Notes: a model not told the origin generated them from the sequence alone. Shown: positions 17,188-25,932, numbered from the stretch's first letter. The stretch is DNA of 46,607 bases from Acidobacteriota bacterium (GCA_019639215.1 JAHBSH010000008.1:1-46607), one strand, 5' to 3'. Numbers and translations: made by a program.

Positions 17188-17561
17188 TGGTGGAGGCGGC
17201 GGGAATCGAACCCGCATCCAAAGGTTGCGACCAGTGAAATCTACACGTTTAGTCCGTTCACTTTAATTTCGCCAAAGACAAGCAGATGAACGAACAAGAC
17301 CTTGTCTAAGGCTAACCCGGCTAACTTTAGGCCGCGTCCGCAGGTGGAGGACGCGCCCGAGCCTGAACTGGGTTATGCCACAACCGGTCGCATCAGGCGA
17401 ACTTCCGGCGTGACATTGCTGTAGCTAAAGTTAATTAGGCAGCAAGAGCTAATTCTTGATTAGCATTTGTTTTTTGCATCGGTTTTTTTAACGAGCTAAC
17501 CAAGCAAGCCCGACGTGCATTCAAAGATCCATACAAGCCCCTGTCGAAGCCTGTCGCCCCC
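17188..17561 (-). ncRNA. ssrA: Transfer-messenger RNA (tmRNA)
   Basis: Rescues stalled ribosomes with SmpB. The 5' end GGGGGCGACAGG (17561 down) pairs with the 3' end CGCCTCC through seven pairs with one G-U, followed by the discriminator A and an encoded CCA at 17190-17188. The T-arm (GGTTCGATTCC) is present near the 3' end. The tag-coding stretch ends ...NANQELALAA then TAA at 17437-17435; the ALAA end is the typical protease tag. The resume codon is not certain, so the exact tag length is open. The gene is one-piece, about 374 bases, and the stem-loops around the tag look like ordinary pseudoknots. Strong call. Confidence 0.95.
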
Positions 17562-17574
17562 AAAGAGAGTGCGT

Positions 17575-17644
17575 TGTAAACATTCGCGGTTTGCCGCTTT
17601 ATCCGCAGACATCATCTGATGTCATAGCGGAACACAAGTTTACA
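17575..17644 (-). promoter_or_regulatory. Compact nested inverted-repeat element upstream of tmRNA
   Basis: A closed set of inverted repeats. The outer pair is TGTAAAC (17575-17581) with GTTTACA (17638-17644). Inside lie GCGG-TTTG-CCGC (17586-17597) and a longer stem TCCGC...GCGGA (17602-17631) topped by GACATCA-TC-TGATGTC (17608-17623). This fits a three-way junction or a cluster of operator palindromes. It lies 13 bases upstream of the tmRNA 5' end and 40 bases past the preceding gene. It may be part of a tmRNA precursor leader, a regulatory site or a terminator of the upstream operon. Confidence 0.5.
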
Positions 17645-17684
17645 TTAATAGGATGAAAAAGGGAATGTTTCGGTTGCAGGCGTT

Positions 17685-18917
17685 CTATTTTCGCCGAAGC
17701 AGGTAAAATGCGAGAACCGCTGTGATAAGAAGAGCGGCTAAAACTGCCGCGATCATAAAACTTTTGTTTTCCGGTGTGGCGTTTCCGCTCGTATCGGAAA
17801 CGGGCGACGGTTCGAGTTTTCGCCGTTTCTCCGTTTCCAGACGGTTTTGGGCGGTTTGCAGAACTTTCTGAACGCGTTCGCTTGCCTCGCGTTCGACAAC
17901 CGATCTGGTCAGGCTGTCAAAAAGCCCGCCGAGGGCGTCCGATCTGGAACGGTCCATGAAGATCACAAAGCTGAAAGTGCCGGACGTGTCAGTGTCATGG
18001 ACAAGGATGGAAAACGAAAGCGAGGCGTCAAGATAGCGGCCGGCGTATATCTGTCTGGCGGCGATAGCAAGCAGTTTCGGGCCGCTGTCAGCAGGAGCGG
18101 AATACGCGGCGGTGTGTGTCAGCGTGACCATCGGTTTCAGGCCGAAATCGACTATTGACCAATGAAGCTCGTTTTGTATTCCGTCAGGCGGGTCTGCCGG
18201 AAACCGCTTTAGAAAAGCCGTCAATTCCGGTACGAGTTCGTTCGCAAGGCCGGATGATGCCAGCAGATCGTTGTGAGTTTCCGCAAGGTTGACCGGCTTT
18301 CTGCTGTTGTCATAACTGCCCAATGCCTTATCGCCTTTTTCGAGATAATTCACCGCGTATTCCAGCAACACCTGACGCATCAGGGCAGTTGCCTGCTCAT
18401 TGCGGTTCGCCGTGTTCCAGTTCACGTCCTTCTGAAATCTTCGGATGGCATTGGCAGAAAGATTCATATCACATCTGCCAACGACGCATTTTTGCAGTTC
18501 CTCAAAATCTTTATTTTCCAACTCAAGGCCGGCGAGGTCATCTATCTGCGGCGGCGAACTGAACTTGCCGCCTGACGTGCGTTCACTGCCGCGTCTTTGG
18601 GCAAGGCTTTCGCGGAATATCGCGATGTCCGCAAAGTTCATGTCGCTCAGCCGCAAGATGCCGATAACGGCCGTTTCCTGTTTGTTCGCTGTCGGCAAGG
18701 CTTTGACGACCGCTTTGCCGCTGTCGAGTGCCGTTATTTCATCAGCGGTAAGCTGAGAGCTTTCCGTCAGCAAAGCCCGAATCTTTGTCGGAGCGGTCTG
18801 TGCCGTCAATGCCGCCGGCCCGATAACGAACCATGCGGCAGCCATCAAAAAAGCAGCGATCGGTCTGGATCGGCATGGCCACATAACCGACATTATACGG
18901 CTACTTTTGCCGGACAT
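17685..18917 (-). CDS. Membrane-anchored hypothetical protein in the lpxK operon
   Basis: A protein of 410 residues with no family I can name. It opens with a hydrophobic signal or anchor (residues about 18-38, IAAFLMAAAWFVIGPAALTA) and closes with a single membrane helix followed by LLRRK. The region between is likely periplasmic, mostly helical, with one CVVGRC pair. The stretch before the C-terminal helix is a coiled-coil-like charged segment (ERVQKVLQTAQNRLETEKRRKLE). The frame is open 11 codons upstream, but the ATG at 18917 leaves room for the gap to lpxK. It follows lpxK by 57 bases, so an envelope role is suggested by position only. Confidence 0.7.
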   Translation of the reverse strand: MSGKSSRIMSVMWPCRSRPIAAFLMAAAWFVIGPAALTAQTAPTKIRALLTESSQLTADEITALDSGKAVVKALPTANKQETAVIGILRLSDMNFADIAIFRESLAQRRGSERTSGGKFSSPPQIDDLAGLELENKDFEELQKCVVGRCDMNLSANAIRRFQKDVNWNTANRNEQATALMRQVLLEYAVNYLEKGDKALGSYDNSRKPVNLAETHNDLLASSGLANELVPELTAFLKRFPADPPDGIQNELHWSIVDFGLKPMVTLTHTAAYSAPADSGPKLLAIAARQIYAGRYLDASLSFSILVHDTDTSGTFSFVIFMDRSRSDALGGLFDSLTRSVVEREASERVQKVLQTAQNRLETEKRRKLEPSPVSDTSGNATPENKSFMIAAVLAALLITAVLAFYLLRRK

Positions 18918-18974
18918 GACAAAAATCTCCGTTTTGTGTCTGCAAAACATGAAGTGTGGAATGTCTTTGGCGGT

Positions 18975-19979
18975 TCAACCGTTCAGGATAAGGCTGCGAA
19001 ATTCCGGTTCGGGGGACACAGCCAGACGTATTTCAGCGACCATACAGGGCATGGAGAAAGTCATTTTACCAAGTTTGACGGCGTCCTTGGCTGTGGTTAT
19101 CAGAGCGTTGGCGTTTGCTTTGGCGGCCTCGGCCTCAAGTTCCTTTATGGTCGCGACGGTGTACGAAGAATGATCGCGAAACGCACGGTCTCCGCATATG
19201 TCGATCCCGTTCATTTCCAGCGATCTGAAGAAATTTCCGGGATTTCCGATGCCGCAAAATGCGAAGTATTTCGGGTTATCCGCTTTGGTTTCACCTTGAA
19301 GCGGCCATATTCGTTCAATCGAGGTGCTTGCGTTAAAAACAGGGGCCGACGGAGCGTGTTTATTTAATATTGCCGTTATCTCGGTCGCGTTTTCAGCCTG
19401 TTCCGTTCGTGTGATGACAAAAGCGTGGGCGCGTTTCAGGTTGTGGAGCGATTCCCTCAAAGGCCCGGCGGGAATGACCTCACCGTTGCCGAAAGGGTTG
19501 GTCGCGTCTATACAGACTATGTCGAGATCACGTTTTGCGCGGCGGTGCTGAAATCCGTCGTCCAGAACGAACACGGTCGGTGAAAATTCTTTTACGGCGA
19601 ATTTTGCCGCCGCAACGCGGTCGCGGTCGGCTATGATAACGGCCTTGCCCAAAAGGCGTTCGGCAAGTTCGACAGGTTCATCGCCGCCGGTCGCGGCATC
19701 GGCCAAAACCGTTTCGCCGTCGCTGACCACAACGCGTTCTGCAGGATTCTTTCTGCCGTAACCGCGTGTCAATATGCACACGCTTTCGCCATTTTCCGCC
19801 AATATTTCGGATACCAAAGCGACGAGAGGTGTCTTTCCTGTTCCGCCCGTTGTGATATTGCCTATGCTGATGGTTCTTGCCCCGAGATCATAAGACCTAA
19901 GGCGGCCGCTGTTATACAGGGCATTTCTGGCGGAGGTTATTCCGCTATAAACCATACCGATCGGTGAAAGAGGTCTCAT
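18975..19979 (-). CDS. lpxK: Tetraacyldisaccharide 4'-kinase
   Basis: Phosphorylates the lipid A precursor DSMP at the 4' position in the inner membrane. The 334-residue protein has the P-loop (ITTGGTGKTPLVALV, residues about 41-55), the family motif LDDGFQHRRAKRDLDIVCID, and GPLRE. The start ATG at 19979 shares its A with the stop TGA of the upstream amidotransferase gene (TGATG), which indicates translational coupling. A TTG one codon earlier is less likely. Its presence supports a lipid A containing outer membrane. Confidence 0.93.
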   Translation of the reverse strand: MRPLSPIGMVYSGITSARNALYNSGRLRSYDLGARTISIGNITTGGTGKTPLVALVSEILAENGESVCILTRGYGRKNPAERVVVSDGETVLADAATGGDEPVELAERLLGKAVIIADRDRVAAAKFAVKEFSPTVFVLDDGFQHRRAKRDLDIVCIDATNPFGNGEVIPAGPLRESLHNLKRAHAFVITRTEQAENATEITAILNKHAPSAPVFNASTSIERIWPLQGETKADNPKYFAFCGIGNPGNFFRSLEMNGIDICGDRAFRDHSSYTVATIKELEAEAAKANANALITTAKDAVKLGKMTFSMPCMVAEIRLAVSPEPEFRSLILNG

Positions 19980-20542
19980 CAAAGGTTCATGAAATTTTGG
20001 AGCATCAGTTTACCGTGTTCTGTCAGGATCGATTCAGGGTGAAACTGTACGCCTTCGATCTTTTTTTCACGATGACGCAGACCCATTATCAGGCCATCAG
20101 GCGATGACGCAGATATTTCCAACGTTTCTGGAAAGCCGTTCCGCTCAACAACCAGCGAATGATAGCGTCCTGCGGCAAAGCCGTTCGGAATGCCTTCAAA
20201 AATGGTCTTTCCGTCATGAAGAATATCTACGGGTTTTCCGTGAACCGGTTCGGGAGCTCTTGCGACCTTGCCGCCAAAAAATTGACCGATAGCCTGATGT
20301 CCCAGGCAAACTCCAAGAATAGGAACACGACCCGCAAACCGCCTGATAACATCAAGGGAAACACCGGCGTCGTCGGGAGTTCCGGGTCCGGGTGAGATCA
20401 ATATTCTGTCAGGGCCAAGCTCCTCGATCTCCTCGGACGTTATCTCGTCGTTTCTGATCACACGCATATCGGCTCCAAGTTCGCCGAGGTATTGAACAAG
20501 GTTATAAGTGAACGAATCGTAATTATCGATAACCAAAAGCAT
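19979..20542 (-). CDS. trpG: Anthranilate/aminodeoxychorismate synthase glutamine amidotransferase subunit
   Basis: Supplies ammonia from glutamine to TrpE or PabB. The 187-residue class I amidotransferase starts with LLVIDNYDSFTYNLVQYLGELG, has the nucleophile cysteine in LGVCLGHQAIGQ, and the His-Glu pair in VQFHPESILTEHGK. The oxyanion stretch ISPGPGTP is present. No trpE, pabB or other trp gene is near, so it may be PabA or a shared subunit. It leads an operon with lpxK and the membrane protein, overlapping lpxK by one base. Confidence 0.88.
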   Translation of the reverse strand: MLLVIDNYDSFTYNLVQYLGELGADMRVIRNDEITSEEIEELGPDRILISPGPGTPDDAGVSLDVIRRFAGRVPILGVCLGHQAIGQFFGGKVARAPEPVHGKPVDILHDGKTIFEGIPNGFAAGRYHSLVVERNGFPETLEISASSPDGLIMGLRHREKKIEGVQFHPESILTEHGKLMLQNFMNL

Positions 20543-20676
20543 AGGAATATTGGCTCTAATTTTGCACTATCATTATAGAAATAGAAAGAGGGCTTTGCTT
20601 CCGCAGGCAAGAAAAGCGTTTACTTCTGTTTGCAATACAACTATCATTTACACGTCAAACATCAGGAGACCAATAG

Positions 20677-22473
20677 ATGAGATGTCTTAAAATTTTCACT
20701 TTTTCCATTCTTTTCTTTTCATTTCAAGTGGTAATTGGCCAAACTCCGACACCAACACCTGACGAAACCGAAAAGCAAATAACGGAAAAAGCAATGCGTC
20801 TTTTAAGAGAGACGGCGTCAGAGGTAAGCAATATGCGAACACTGGAAAATCGCATCAGCTTTACCGCTGATATCGCATCGCTCATGTGGCCGCACGATGA
20901 AGCAGAGGCCAAAAGGATGTTTGGCTGGTCAGTGGGTGAATTCAAGACACTTGTTACGATGTATGACAATCAGATGAATATGTTCCCGCCGCCGGAAGAT
21001 GGTGAGAGATCGTATGGAGGCGGATTTTTATTCGGGGAAGTGAATGAACGGTCACGTGTTCTGCAGAAGTTCCAAGTCGCAATGGGAGTAAGGCAGCAGA
21101 TAACTTCCAGCATAGCCGAACACGAGCCTGTACTAGCATTTAACTTTTATCATGACAGCGTTAACGGGGTTTCCAATCCGCAGCTGACGACCATATTGAG
21201 TTACGGGAATAATACGTATTTTGAACTTGGCCTGTTGAGAAAGATCGCAGAGAAAGATTCGGCTAAAGCAGCTGATCTGGCAAGGGTCTCGCTGCAAAAG
21301 GGATTTCGCTCACATCATGTTGATCTGTTGAGAGAGATCCATTCAAAGGACACGGAAAAAGCGGCCGAATTCGCCTCTGCCGTGCTTTCGCGCATAAAGA
21401 ATGAGAGTTTGGATAAACTGGAGCTTTACAGCATTAACAACCTTGTGTCTTTTGGCGATGAAAAACTTGAAGAAAGTCTCAAAGACCCGGCAATGAAGCC
21501 TGTTTATTCTAAAGAGGATCTGCGTGAACTGACCGACATATTGTCGAGAGCAATTCTTGATGGCGATGAACGCGGCGGCTTTCGATCTTATCTGGCCAAT
21601 ATAGAAAAGTATAATCCCGGCAGGGCGTCGCAGATACGCACTAAGTTCAATATAGACAATACGGGACGCGGACAGCCGCAGCGTGCAGGAATGCAAAGAG
21701 GAATGGGTTCTGGTTCATCATCCGTACCGCCTCCACCGCCAGCCCCTCGCAATCCCGGCGGTTTTACTGTCACAGGAACAGGTGGTTCAGCAAGGGCAGT
21801 AAGTCAGGACATGGAAGCTCGACAAAAAGCTGAGCAAGAACTGATGGGTGAGGTGATGAGCCTCAATAAAAAAGAACTGCCTAAGGAAGAACGTGAGAAG
21901 ATCATTGCCAAGGCACGTGAGATACTTATGTCAACACCGGGCAAAGATAAAAAGATCATCGGCCTCAGTGCTATTGCAGCTCAGGTAGCAAAGGCGGGCG
22001 ATAAAGAGCTTGCGTCTGAGCTAATGCGTGATGCGGCCAATCTGGTCAACCTCTCGCCCAAGACATATCAGGATTTTCTTTATACATGGATGCTTATCTC
22101 CGGCTATGCAGAAGCCGAGCCGGAAAAGGCTTTTCCCCTCTTGGAGGATACTATCGTAAGTCTAAATGATGTGATCAGCTCTCTGGTAAGGGTTGGAGAA
22201 TTTATTGATACATCAGAGCAGATGATCGTGGACGGAGAGGTGCAGGTCGGGGCTTTCGGTTCCGGAATAGCAGGCAATATATCCAGACAAATGAATATTG
22301 CAACTCCAACGATCAAATCTCTGATAAAAGTAGATTTCGACAGGCTTCACCAGGCGACGAACCGGTTCAATCGTGTTGAGACGCGGATCCTTTCAAAGAT
22401 GATCATACTCCGTGCGGCATTTGAGAAAAAGCCCGCCGGGCCGGGCGAGGTGGATATAGCCGGCACTCGTTGA
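20677..22473 (+). CDS. Large secreted helical-repeat protein of unknown function
   Basis: A 598-residue protein with an N-terminal signal peptide (IFTFSILFFSFQVVIGQ). The body is mostly helical with repeated short helix pairs resembling HEAT or TPR solenoids (KDSAKAADLARVSL, KDTEKAAEFASAVL, KAGDKELASELMRDAANL). In the middle, residues about 330-380 are a low-complexity Gly/Pro/Arg linker (RGQPQRAGMQRGMGSG, then VPPPPPAPRNPGGF). A good CAGGAG lies before the ATG. No enzyme motif is seen. It is monocistronic, with the next gene convergent. Comparable proteins seem common in related bacteria, but I recognise no named family. Confidence 0.75.
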   Translation: MRCLKIFTFSILFFSFQVVIGQTPTPTPDETEKQITEKAMRLLRETASEVSNMRTLENRISFTADIASLMWPHDEAEAKRMFGWSVGEFKTLVTMYDNQMNMFPPPEDGERSYGGGFLFGEVNERSRVLQKFQVAMGVRQQITSSIAEHEPVLAFNFYHDSVNGVSNPQLTTILSYGNNTYFELGLLRKIAEKDSAKAADLARVSLQKGFRSHHVDLLREIHSKDTEKAAEFASAVLSRIKNESLDKLELYSINNLVSFGDEKLEESLKDPAMKPVYSKEDLRELTDILSRAILDGDERGGFRSYLANIEKYNPGRASQIRTKFNIDNTGRGQPQRAGMQRGMGSGSSSVPPPPPAPRNPGGFTVTGTGGSARAVSQDMEARQKAEQELMGEVMSLNKKELPKEEREKIIAKAREILMSTPGKDKKIIGLSAIAAQVAKAGDKELASELMRDAANLVNLSPKTYQDFLYTWMLISGYAEAEPEKAFPLLEDTIVSLNDVISSLVRVGEFIDTSEQMIVDGEVQVGAFGSGIAGNISRQMNIATPTIKSLIKVDFDRLHQATNRFNRVETRILSKMIILRAAFEKKPAGPGEVDIAGTR

Positions 22474-22540
22474 TAATAGGTCGGTCCTGCGGAGATGATC
22501 TCTTTGTCCGGATCTTTTGACCTGGAATATTTCTCCGGTT

Positions 22541-22640
22541 TTCTTGGCGTGTTTTGCGACTTGGCGTGAAACTGTTTTTTCTCTCGCAAAGACGCAAGGC
22601 TCACAAAGAAACCGCAAAGAAAAGGACTCACAACACATAT
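22541..22640. repeat. Dispersed CGCAAAG-type intergenic repeat
   Basis: The stretch has CTTGGCGTG twice (22543-22551, 22560-22568), TTTGCGA (22553-22559) paired with TCGCAAA (22584-22590), and CGCAAAGACGCAAGG with CGCAAAG again near 22612. I recall this degenerate CGCAAAGACGCAAAG family as a common dispersed intergenic repeat in many bacteria. It follows the SDR gene on the 3' side. Confidence 0.55.
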
Positions 22641-22674
22641 CAAACTCTTGGTCTCAGTTTGATTCGTCTTTAGG

Positions 22675-23460
22675 TCATGCCAAACTCGTGCCGAGCAGCC
22701 ATTGTCCGCCGTCAACTACAAGCGTGACGCCGTTGATATAACCGGCGGCGTCCGATGTGAGAAAAAGAGCGGCGTTCTCAATATCTTTTATCCGGCCAAA
22801 GCGGCCCAGCGGTATCTTCTTTGTTATCTTGTCTTTAAGCGGTTCGGGCAGCAGGCGTTTCATTCCTTCGGTATCCTCTATCGGGCCGGGAGCTATACCA
22901 TTCACGCGGATGCCGTATCGTCCCCATTCGACAGAAAGGTTGCGGGTTATTGCGTCAACACCTGCCTTTGCGGCGGATACATGTATCTGCATAGGTGTAG
23001 CCAAATAATGCAGCGTTGCGGAGATATTCAGTATTTGACCCTGCGATCTTTTAAGCTCTTCAAATGCTGAACGGCAGACGTTGAATGTTCCTTTTGTGTC
23101 AATGTCCACAACGGTGCCGAAACCGTTCGCCGAAAGCTCGTTGGCGGCACAGAGAAAATTCCCGGCTGCACCATTGACGACAATATCTATTTTCCCGAAA
23201 TGCTCTACGGCCTGGGCAACAGCTGCCTCGACTGCTGCAGGGTCGCGAACATCAGCCGCTATCGCCAGACATTCGCCGCCCGCATCCTCTACGAGCTTTT
23301 TCATCGGCTCAAGATTCTCGATCTTACGGCTGGTTATCACAAGTTTTGCACCGTGTTCAGCCATCGCTCTGGCGACGCCGCCGGTTATGCCCGTTCCGCC
23401 GCCAGTTACAAAAGCGACCTTACCCTGTAAAATATCTTTGGCAAAAATAGTTTCCGTCAT
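22675..23460 (-). CDS. SDR oxidoreductase, 2,4-dienoyl-CoA reductase-like
   Basis: A 261-residue SDR most like peroxisomal-type 2,4-dienoyl-CoA reductase (DECR2): TGGGTGITGG (residues 19-28), then IDIVVNGAAGNF, and the region MQIHVSAAKAGVDAITRNL where the usual Tyr of YxxxK is replaced while Lys is kept, followed by RVNGIAPGPIEDTEGMKRL. The EWG and GPI stretches are shared with that group. It would use NADPH in degradation of unsaturated fatty acids. The gene is alone between two dispersed repeats and convergent with the 20677-22473 gene. Assignment to the DECR branch is by sequence pattern, activity untested. Confidence 0.85.
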   Translation of the reverse strand: MTETIFAKDILQGKVAFVTGGGTGITGGVARAMAEHGAKLVITSRKIENLEPMKKLVEDAGGECLAIAADVRDPAAVEAAVAQAVEHFGKIDIVVNGAAGNFLCAANELSANGFGTVVDIDTKGTFNVCRSAFEELKRSQGQILNISATLHYLATPMQIHVSAAKAGVDAITRNLSVEWGRYGIRVNGIAPGPIEDTEGMKRLLPEPLKDKITKKIPLGRFGRIKDIENAALFLTSDAAGYINGVTLVVDGGQWLLGTSLA

Positions 23461-23479
23461 ATTCGAAAGATGTTATCAC

Positions 23480-23525
23480 AGATATTCCACCGCAGAGACA
23501 CAGAGACGCAGAGTCTTAGAGGCAT
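23480..23525. repeat. Dispersed CGCAGAGACACAGAG-type repeat
   Basis: CCGCAGAGACACAGAGACGCAGAG, a widely seen bacterial intergenic repeat type. It lies just upstream of the SDR gene start. Upstream codons of the lipoprotein-like gene at 23581 read through it as a false N-terminal extension (HRRDTETQS). Confidence 0.5.
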
Positions 23526-23580
23526 TCATAAAGGCAGTATGTATCAAGTTGGCTTAGGCAAAGGCAGACATTGCTTTAAT

Positions 23581-25164
23581 ATGCCTTCACGCGTATTTAT
23601 ATTTATCTTGTTCTGCATGTCTGTGGTGACACTTTCCTGCGGATCGCCGCCGACTGACCCTCGGACGGTCATTCCGGGCGATGCTCTTATTTATCTGGAG
23701 ACAAAGGATCTCGGAGAGCTTGTTGCGACAATGACAGAAAGCGAGATCTATCAACAGACAGCTAAAACAAAACCCGATCTCAGCGGTATAAGGGGCATTG
23801 AGATGTCGGTGGCTGTTACCGGATTTGAAACGACGGAACAAGAGCTTACTGAAGAAAACTCGATCCTGAACTTTCAGCCAAGATTTGTTGCCGTAGCGGA
23901 AACACGTTTTTGGAATTTTCAAGTTCTGCATTTCGTTGAGGAAGAACTGGGTCTTTTCATAAGCGAGGCCTATGGCGGCGAAGCTTTGCTGGAGACATCA
24001 AAAAAGCACGATGGTGATTATTACGTATGGAAATCACAGGATGGCCGTAAAGCTTATGCCCTTGTTCTCGGAAGCCTTGTGTTTTTTGGAAATGATGAGA
24101 CCGCGATAGAAAAATGTCTTGCGGTAAAACGCGGCGAGGTTCAATCGATTGCCGGAAATCCGAAAATAACCTCAGGTGAGCGTATAGCTTTTGGCTATAT
24201 ATCGCCCGAAGGTATTGGCCAGCTTGCCAATATCTCCGGCATTTCGATGGCACAGAGAACCGGCGGAGATACTGAAACGCAAAGTTTTATCGCACGGCTT
24301 TTACCCGAATTGCTCCGCAATACGCTGAAAGAAGCTACATGGACTGCTGTCAGGTCCGATAAGGTGATCGAAGACCGATTTGATATAACCCTGAACGCCG
24401 ATACAGCAAATGTCCTTAGCGAGACACTTGTTCCTTCCGGGAACGAAACTGACACTCGTATCATCGGCGGATTGCCTCCCGAGGCCGTAAGCATTACGCG
24501 ATACGATCTCCGCGATCCTCAAATTGCATGGCGCAGCATTATGCTGACCGGATCAAAACTGACCGATGAGGTAAGCGGAGCCATTCTGATGGCATTTTCA
24601 TCTGCCCTTTTTGAACCCTATGGTGTGGATGCTCCGGAAGTTCTTCTGTCATCAGTTGGGCCGGTAATATACACAGTTAGTTTAGATGAGGACGGTGAGA
24701 GGGTGATGTTTGTTGCGTCGGCAAAGGATATGGCGAAATTGAAGACTTCGCTCGCGAAAGAGCTTGATCTTACAAGACCGCCGGAAAAGCTTGGTGAAGC
24801 GGACACCTGGCTTTCCAATGAAAATGATATTCGGGCTTTATTCATTGGAGACATTGTTGCCGTAGGCGATCCTGATGGGGTCATGGAGTTTCAAAAGCGG
24901 TTCGTTTCGGCCCAGATAAGTCCGACAGATCTTACGCTTTCGTCGATATTTTCAGGTCAAAAGGCCTCTGCCGTAACGATCACCAACGACAGCACGACAG
25001 CATCCAAAGTTGCCGATGTGATCTCTGACAAAAAAGAAAACGCGGATAAACTGAATGTGCAGTGGAAGACCGAGACACGTTTCAATCGGAGCGGAATAGA
25101 ACGAAGAACGACATCACAGCTCGGCCTGATCGGCTTGATCGCATCGCAATTTGCCAAGGACTGA
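23581..25164 (+). CDS. Secreted or lipid-anchored protein, DUF3352-like
   Basis: A 527-residue exported protein. The ATG at 23581 opens a hydrophobic signal (VFIFILFCMSVVTLSCGSPP); Cys20 could be a lipidation site, but the three residues before it (TLS) depart from the lipobox, so this is doubtful. The rest resembles DUF3352-type proteins: IPGDALIYLETKDLGEL early, then repeated strands (FVAVAETRFW, YALVLGSLVFFGNDE) and GDIVAVGDPDGVMEF. No catalytic motif is visible. The frame is open 37 codons upstream through a dispersed repeat, an unlikely true start. Role unknown. Confidence 0.72.
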   Translation: MPSRVFIFILFCMSVVTLSCGSPPTDPRTVIPGDALIYLETKDLGELVATMTESEIYQQTAKTKPDLSGIRGIEMSVAVTGFETTEQELTEENSILNFQPRFVAVAETRFWNFQVLHFVEEELGLFISEAYGGEALLETSKKHDGDYYVWKSQDGRKAYALVLGSLVFFGNDETAIEKCLAVKRGEVQSIAGNPKITSGERIAFGYISPEGIGQLANISGISMAQRTGGDTETQSFIARLLPELLRNTLKEATWTAVRSDKVIEDRFDITLNADTANVLSETLVPSGNETDTRIIGGLPPEAVSITRYDLRDPQIAWRSIMLTGSKLTDEVSGAILMAFSSALFEPYGVDAPEVLLSSVGPVIYTVSLDEDGERVMFVASAKDMAKLKTSLAKELDLTRPPEKLGEADTWLSNENDIRALFIGDIVAVGDPDGVMEFQKRFVSAQISPTDLTLSSIFSGQKASAVTITNDSTTASKVADVISDKKENADKLNVQWKTETRFNRSGIERRTTSQLGLIGLIASQFAKD

Positions 25165-25200
25165 TACTTATAGAATATTTTTCGAAACTGCTGAGTTAGA

Positions 25201-25932
25201 TCAAGCTCTTGCTCGTCGCCGCATTTTTCTTATGTTTCTTTCTATCCATTCCTCCGCGTCTATATAGCGTGAGAATTTTTGCTCATCTCTGCGAAAGGCG
25301 GGTGTGTGATTGTATCGGCGACCATTGTGATGGACCGTAGGATGGTGGATATGAAGCATTTCGTGGAACACGACGTATTCCACCACGTAACGCGGTGTGT
25401 CGTGTGAATCAAGTGACCTGCTTATTACTATCGTGTCGTGGGTCGAATCGTGGTGGCCAAGGATCCGATATGTCCTTCTGGCTGACCACGTAAGGGTCGG
25501 TTTTTGCAGATTTCCTTCAAAGTATTTGTTGTTCAGCTGGTCAAAGACCTCATTCAGGTCAAAGAATTCGCCGATCGTTCCTGTGATCACCTTTCTGCCG
25601 CGAATGCGTTTATTCTCGGTCGAAAGTTCTCTTATCTCATCACTTTTAATATATTCAGCGTATGTTTCGCGTGCCCACTTGGGAGTTCGGCGGCGATATA
25701 GCTTGGAAACAAGTATGAATGCCAATGCGAGATGCTCCGGTTCCGGCATCTCATGACAGATCTCAGCTATTCTTACATAGACCTTGCCATCCCTTACGCG
25801 GATCGTATGATTTATGCCGACATAAGGGTAAAAACTTACGTTGATCTCAGGTATAATGCGGTCATGGTCATAATGTCTGAAGGCTTTCAGGTATAATTCG
25901 CCTATGGCATAGGTGGTCAGTCCTAATTTCAT
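25201..25932 (-). CDS. SprT-like zinc metallopeptidase
   Basis: A 243-residue cytoplasmic protein. HEMLH at residues 190-194 provides two zinc ligands and the catalytic Glu, and His209 in NHTPAFRRDE, 15 residues on, matches the third ligand of SprT-type domains (HxxxF). The N-terminal 120 residues are less typical and basic. The start is taken as the ATG at 25932; a TTG three codons earlier fits the frame but no Shine-Dalgarno sequence supports either. The gene is convergent with the lipoprotein-like gene and divergent from hrcA. Relatives include the Spartan/SprT DNA-protein crosslink peptidases and the YgjP group; the substrate is unknown. Confidence 0.8.
   Translation of the reverse strand: MKLGLTTYAIGELYLKAFRHYDHDRIIPEINVSFYPYVGINHTIRVRDGKVYVRIAEICHEMPEPEHLALAFILVSKLYRRRTPKWARETYAEYIKSDEIRELSTENKRIRGRKVITGTIGEFFDLNEVFDQLNNKYFEGNLQKPTLTWSARRTYRILGHHDSTHDTIVISRSLDSHDTPRYVVEYVVFHEMLHIHHPTVHHNGRRYNHTPAFRRDEQKFSRYIDAEEWIERNIRKMRRRARA

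Noticed and set aside
17188..17215. A tRNA gene (GGTTCGATTCCCGCC)
   Set aside because: The T-arm belongs to tmRNA; the matching acceptor 5' strand is at 17561, not about 70 bases away.
23470..23580. N-terminal extension of the DUF3352-like gene (HRRDTETQS)
   Set aside because: These codons come from a dispersed intergenic repeat; the signal peptide starts at the ATG at 23581.
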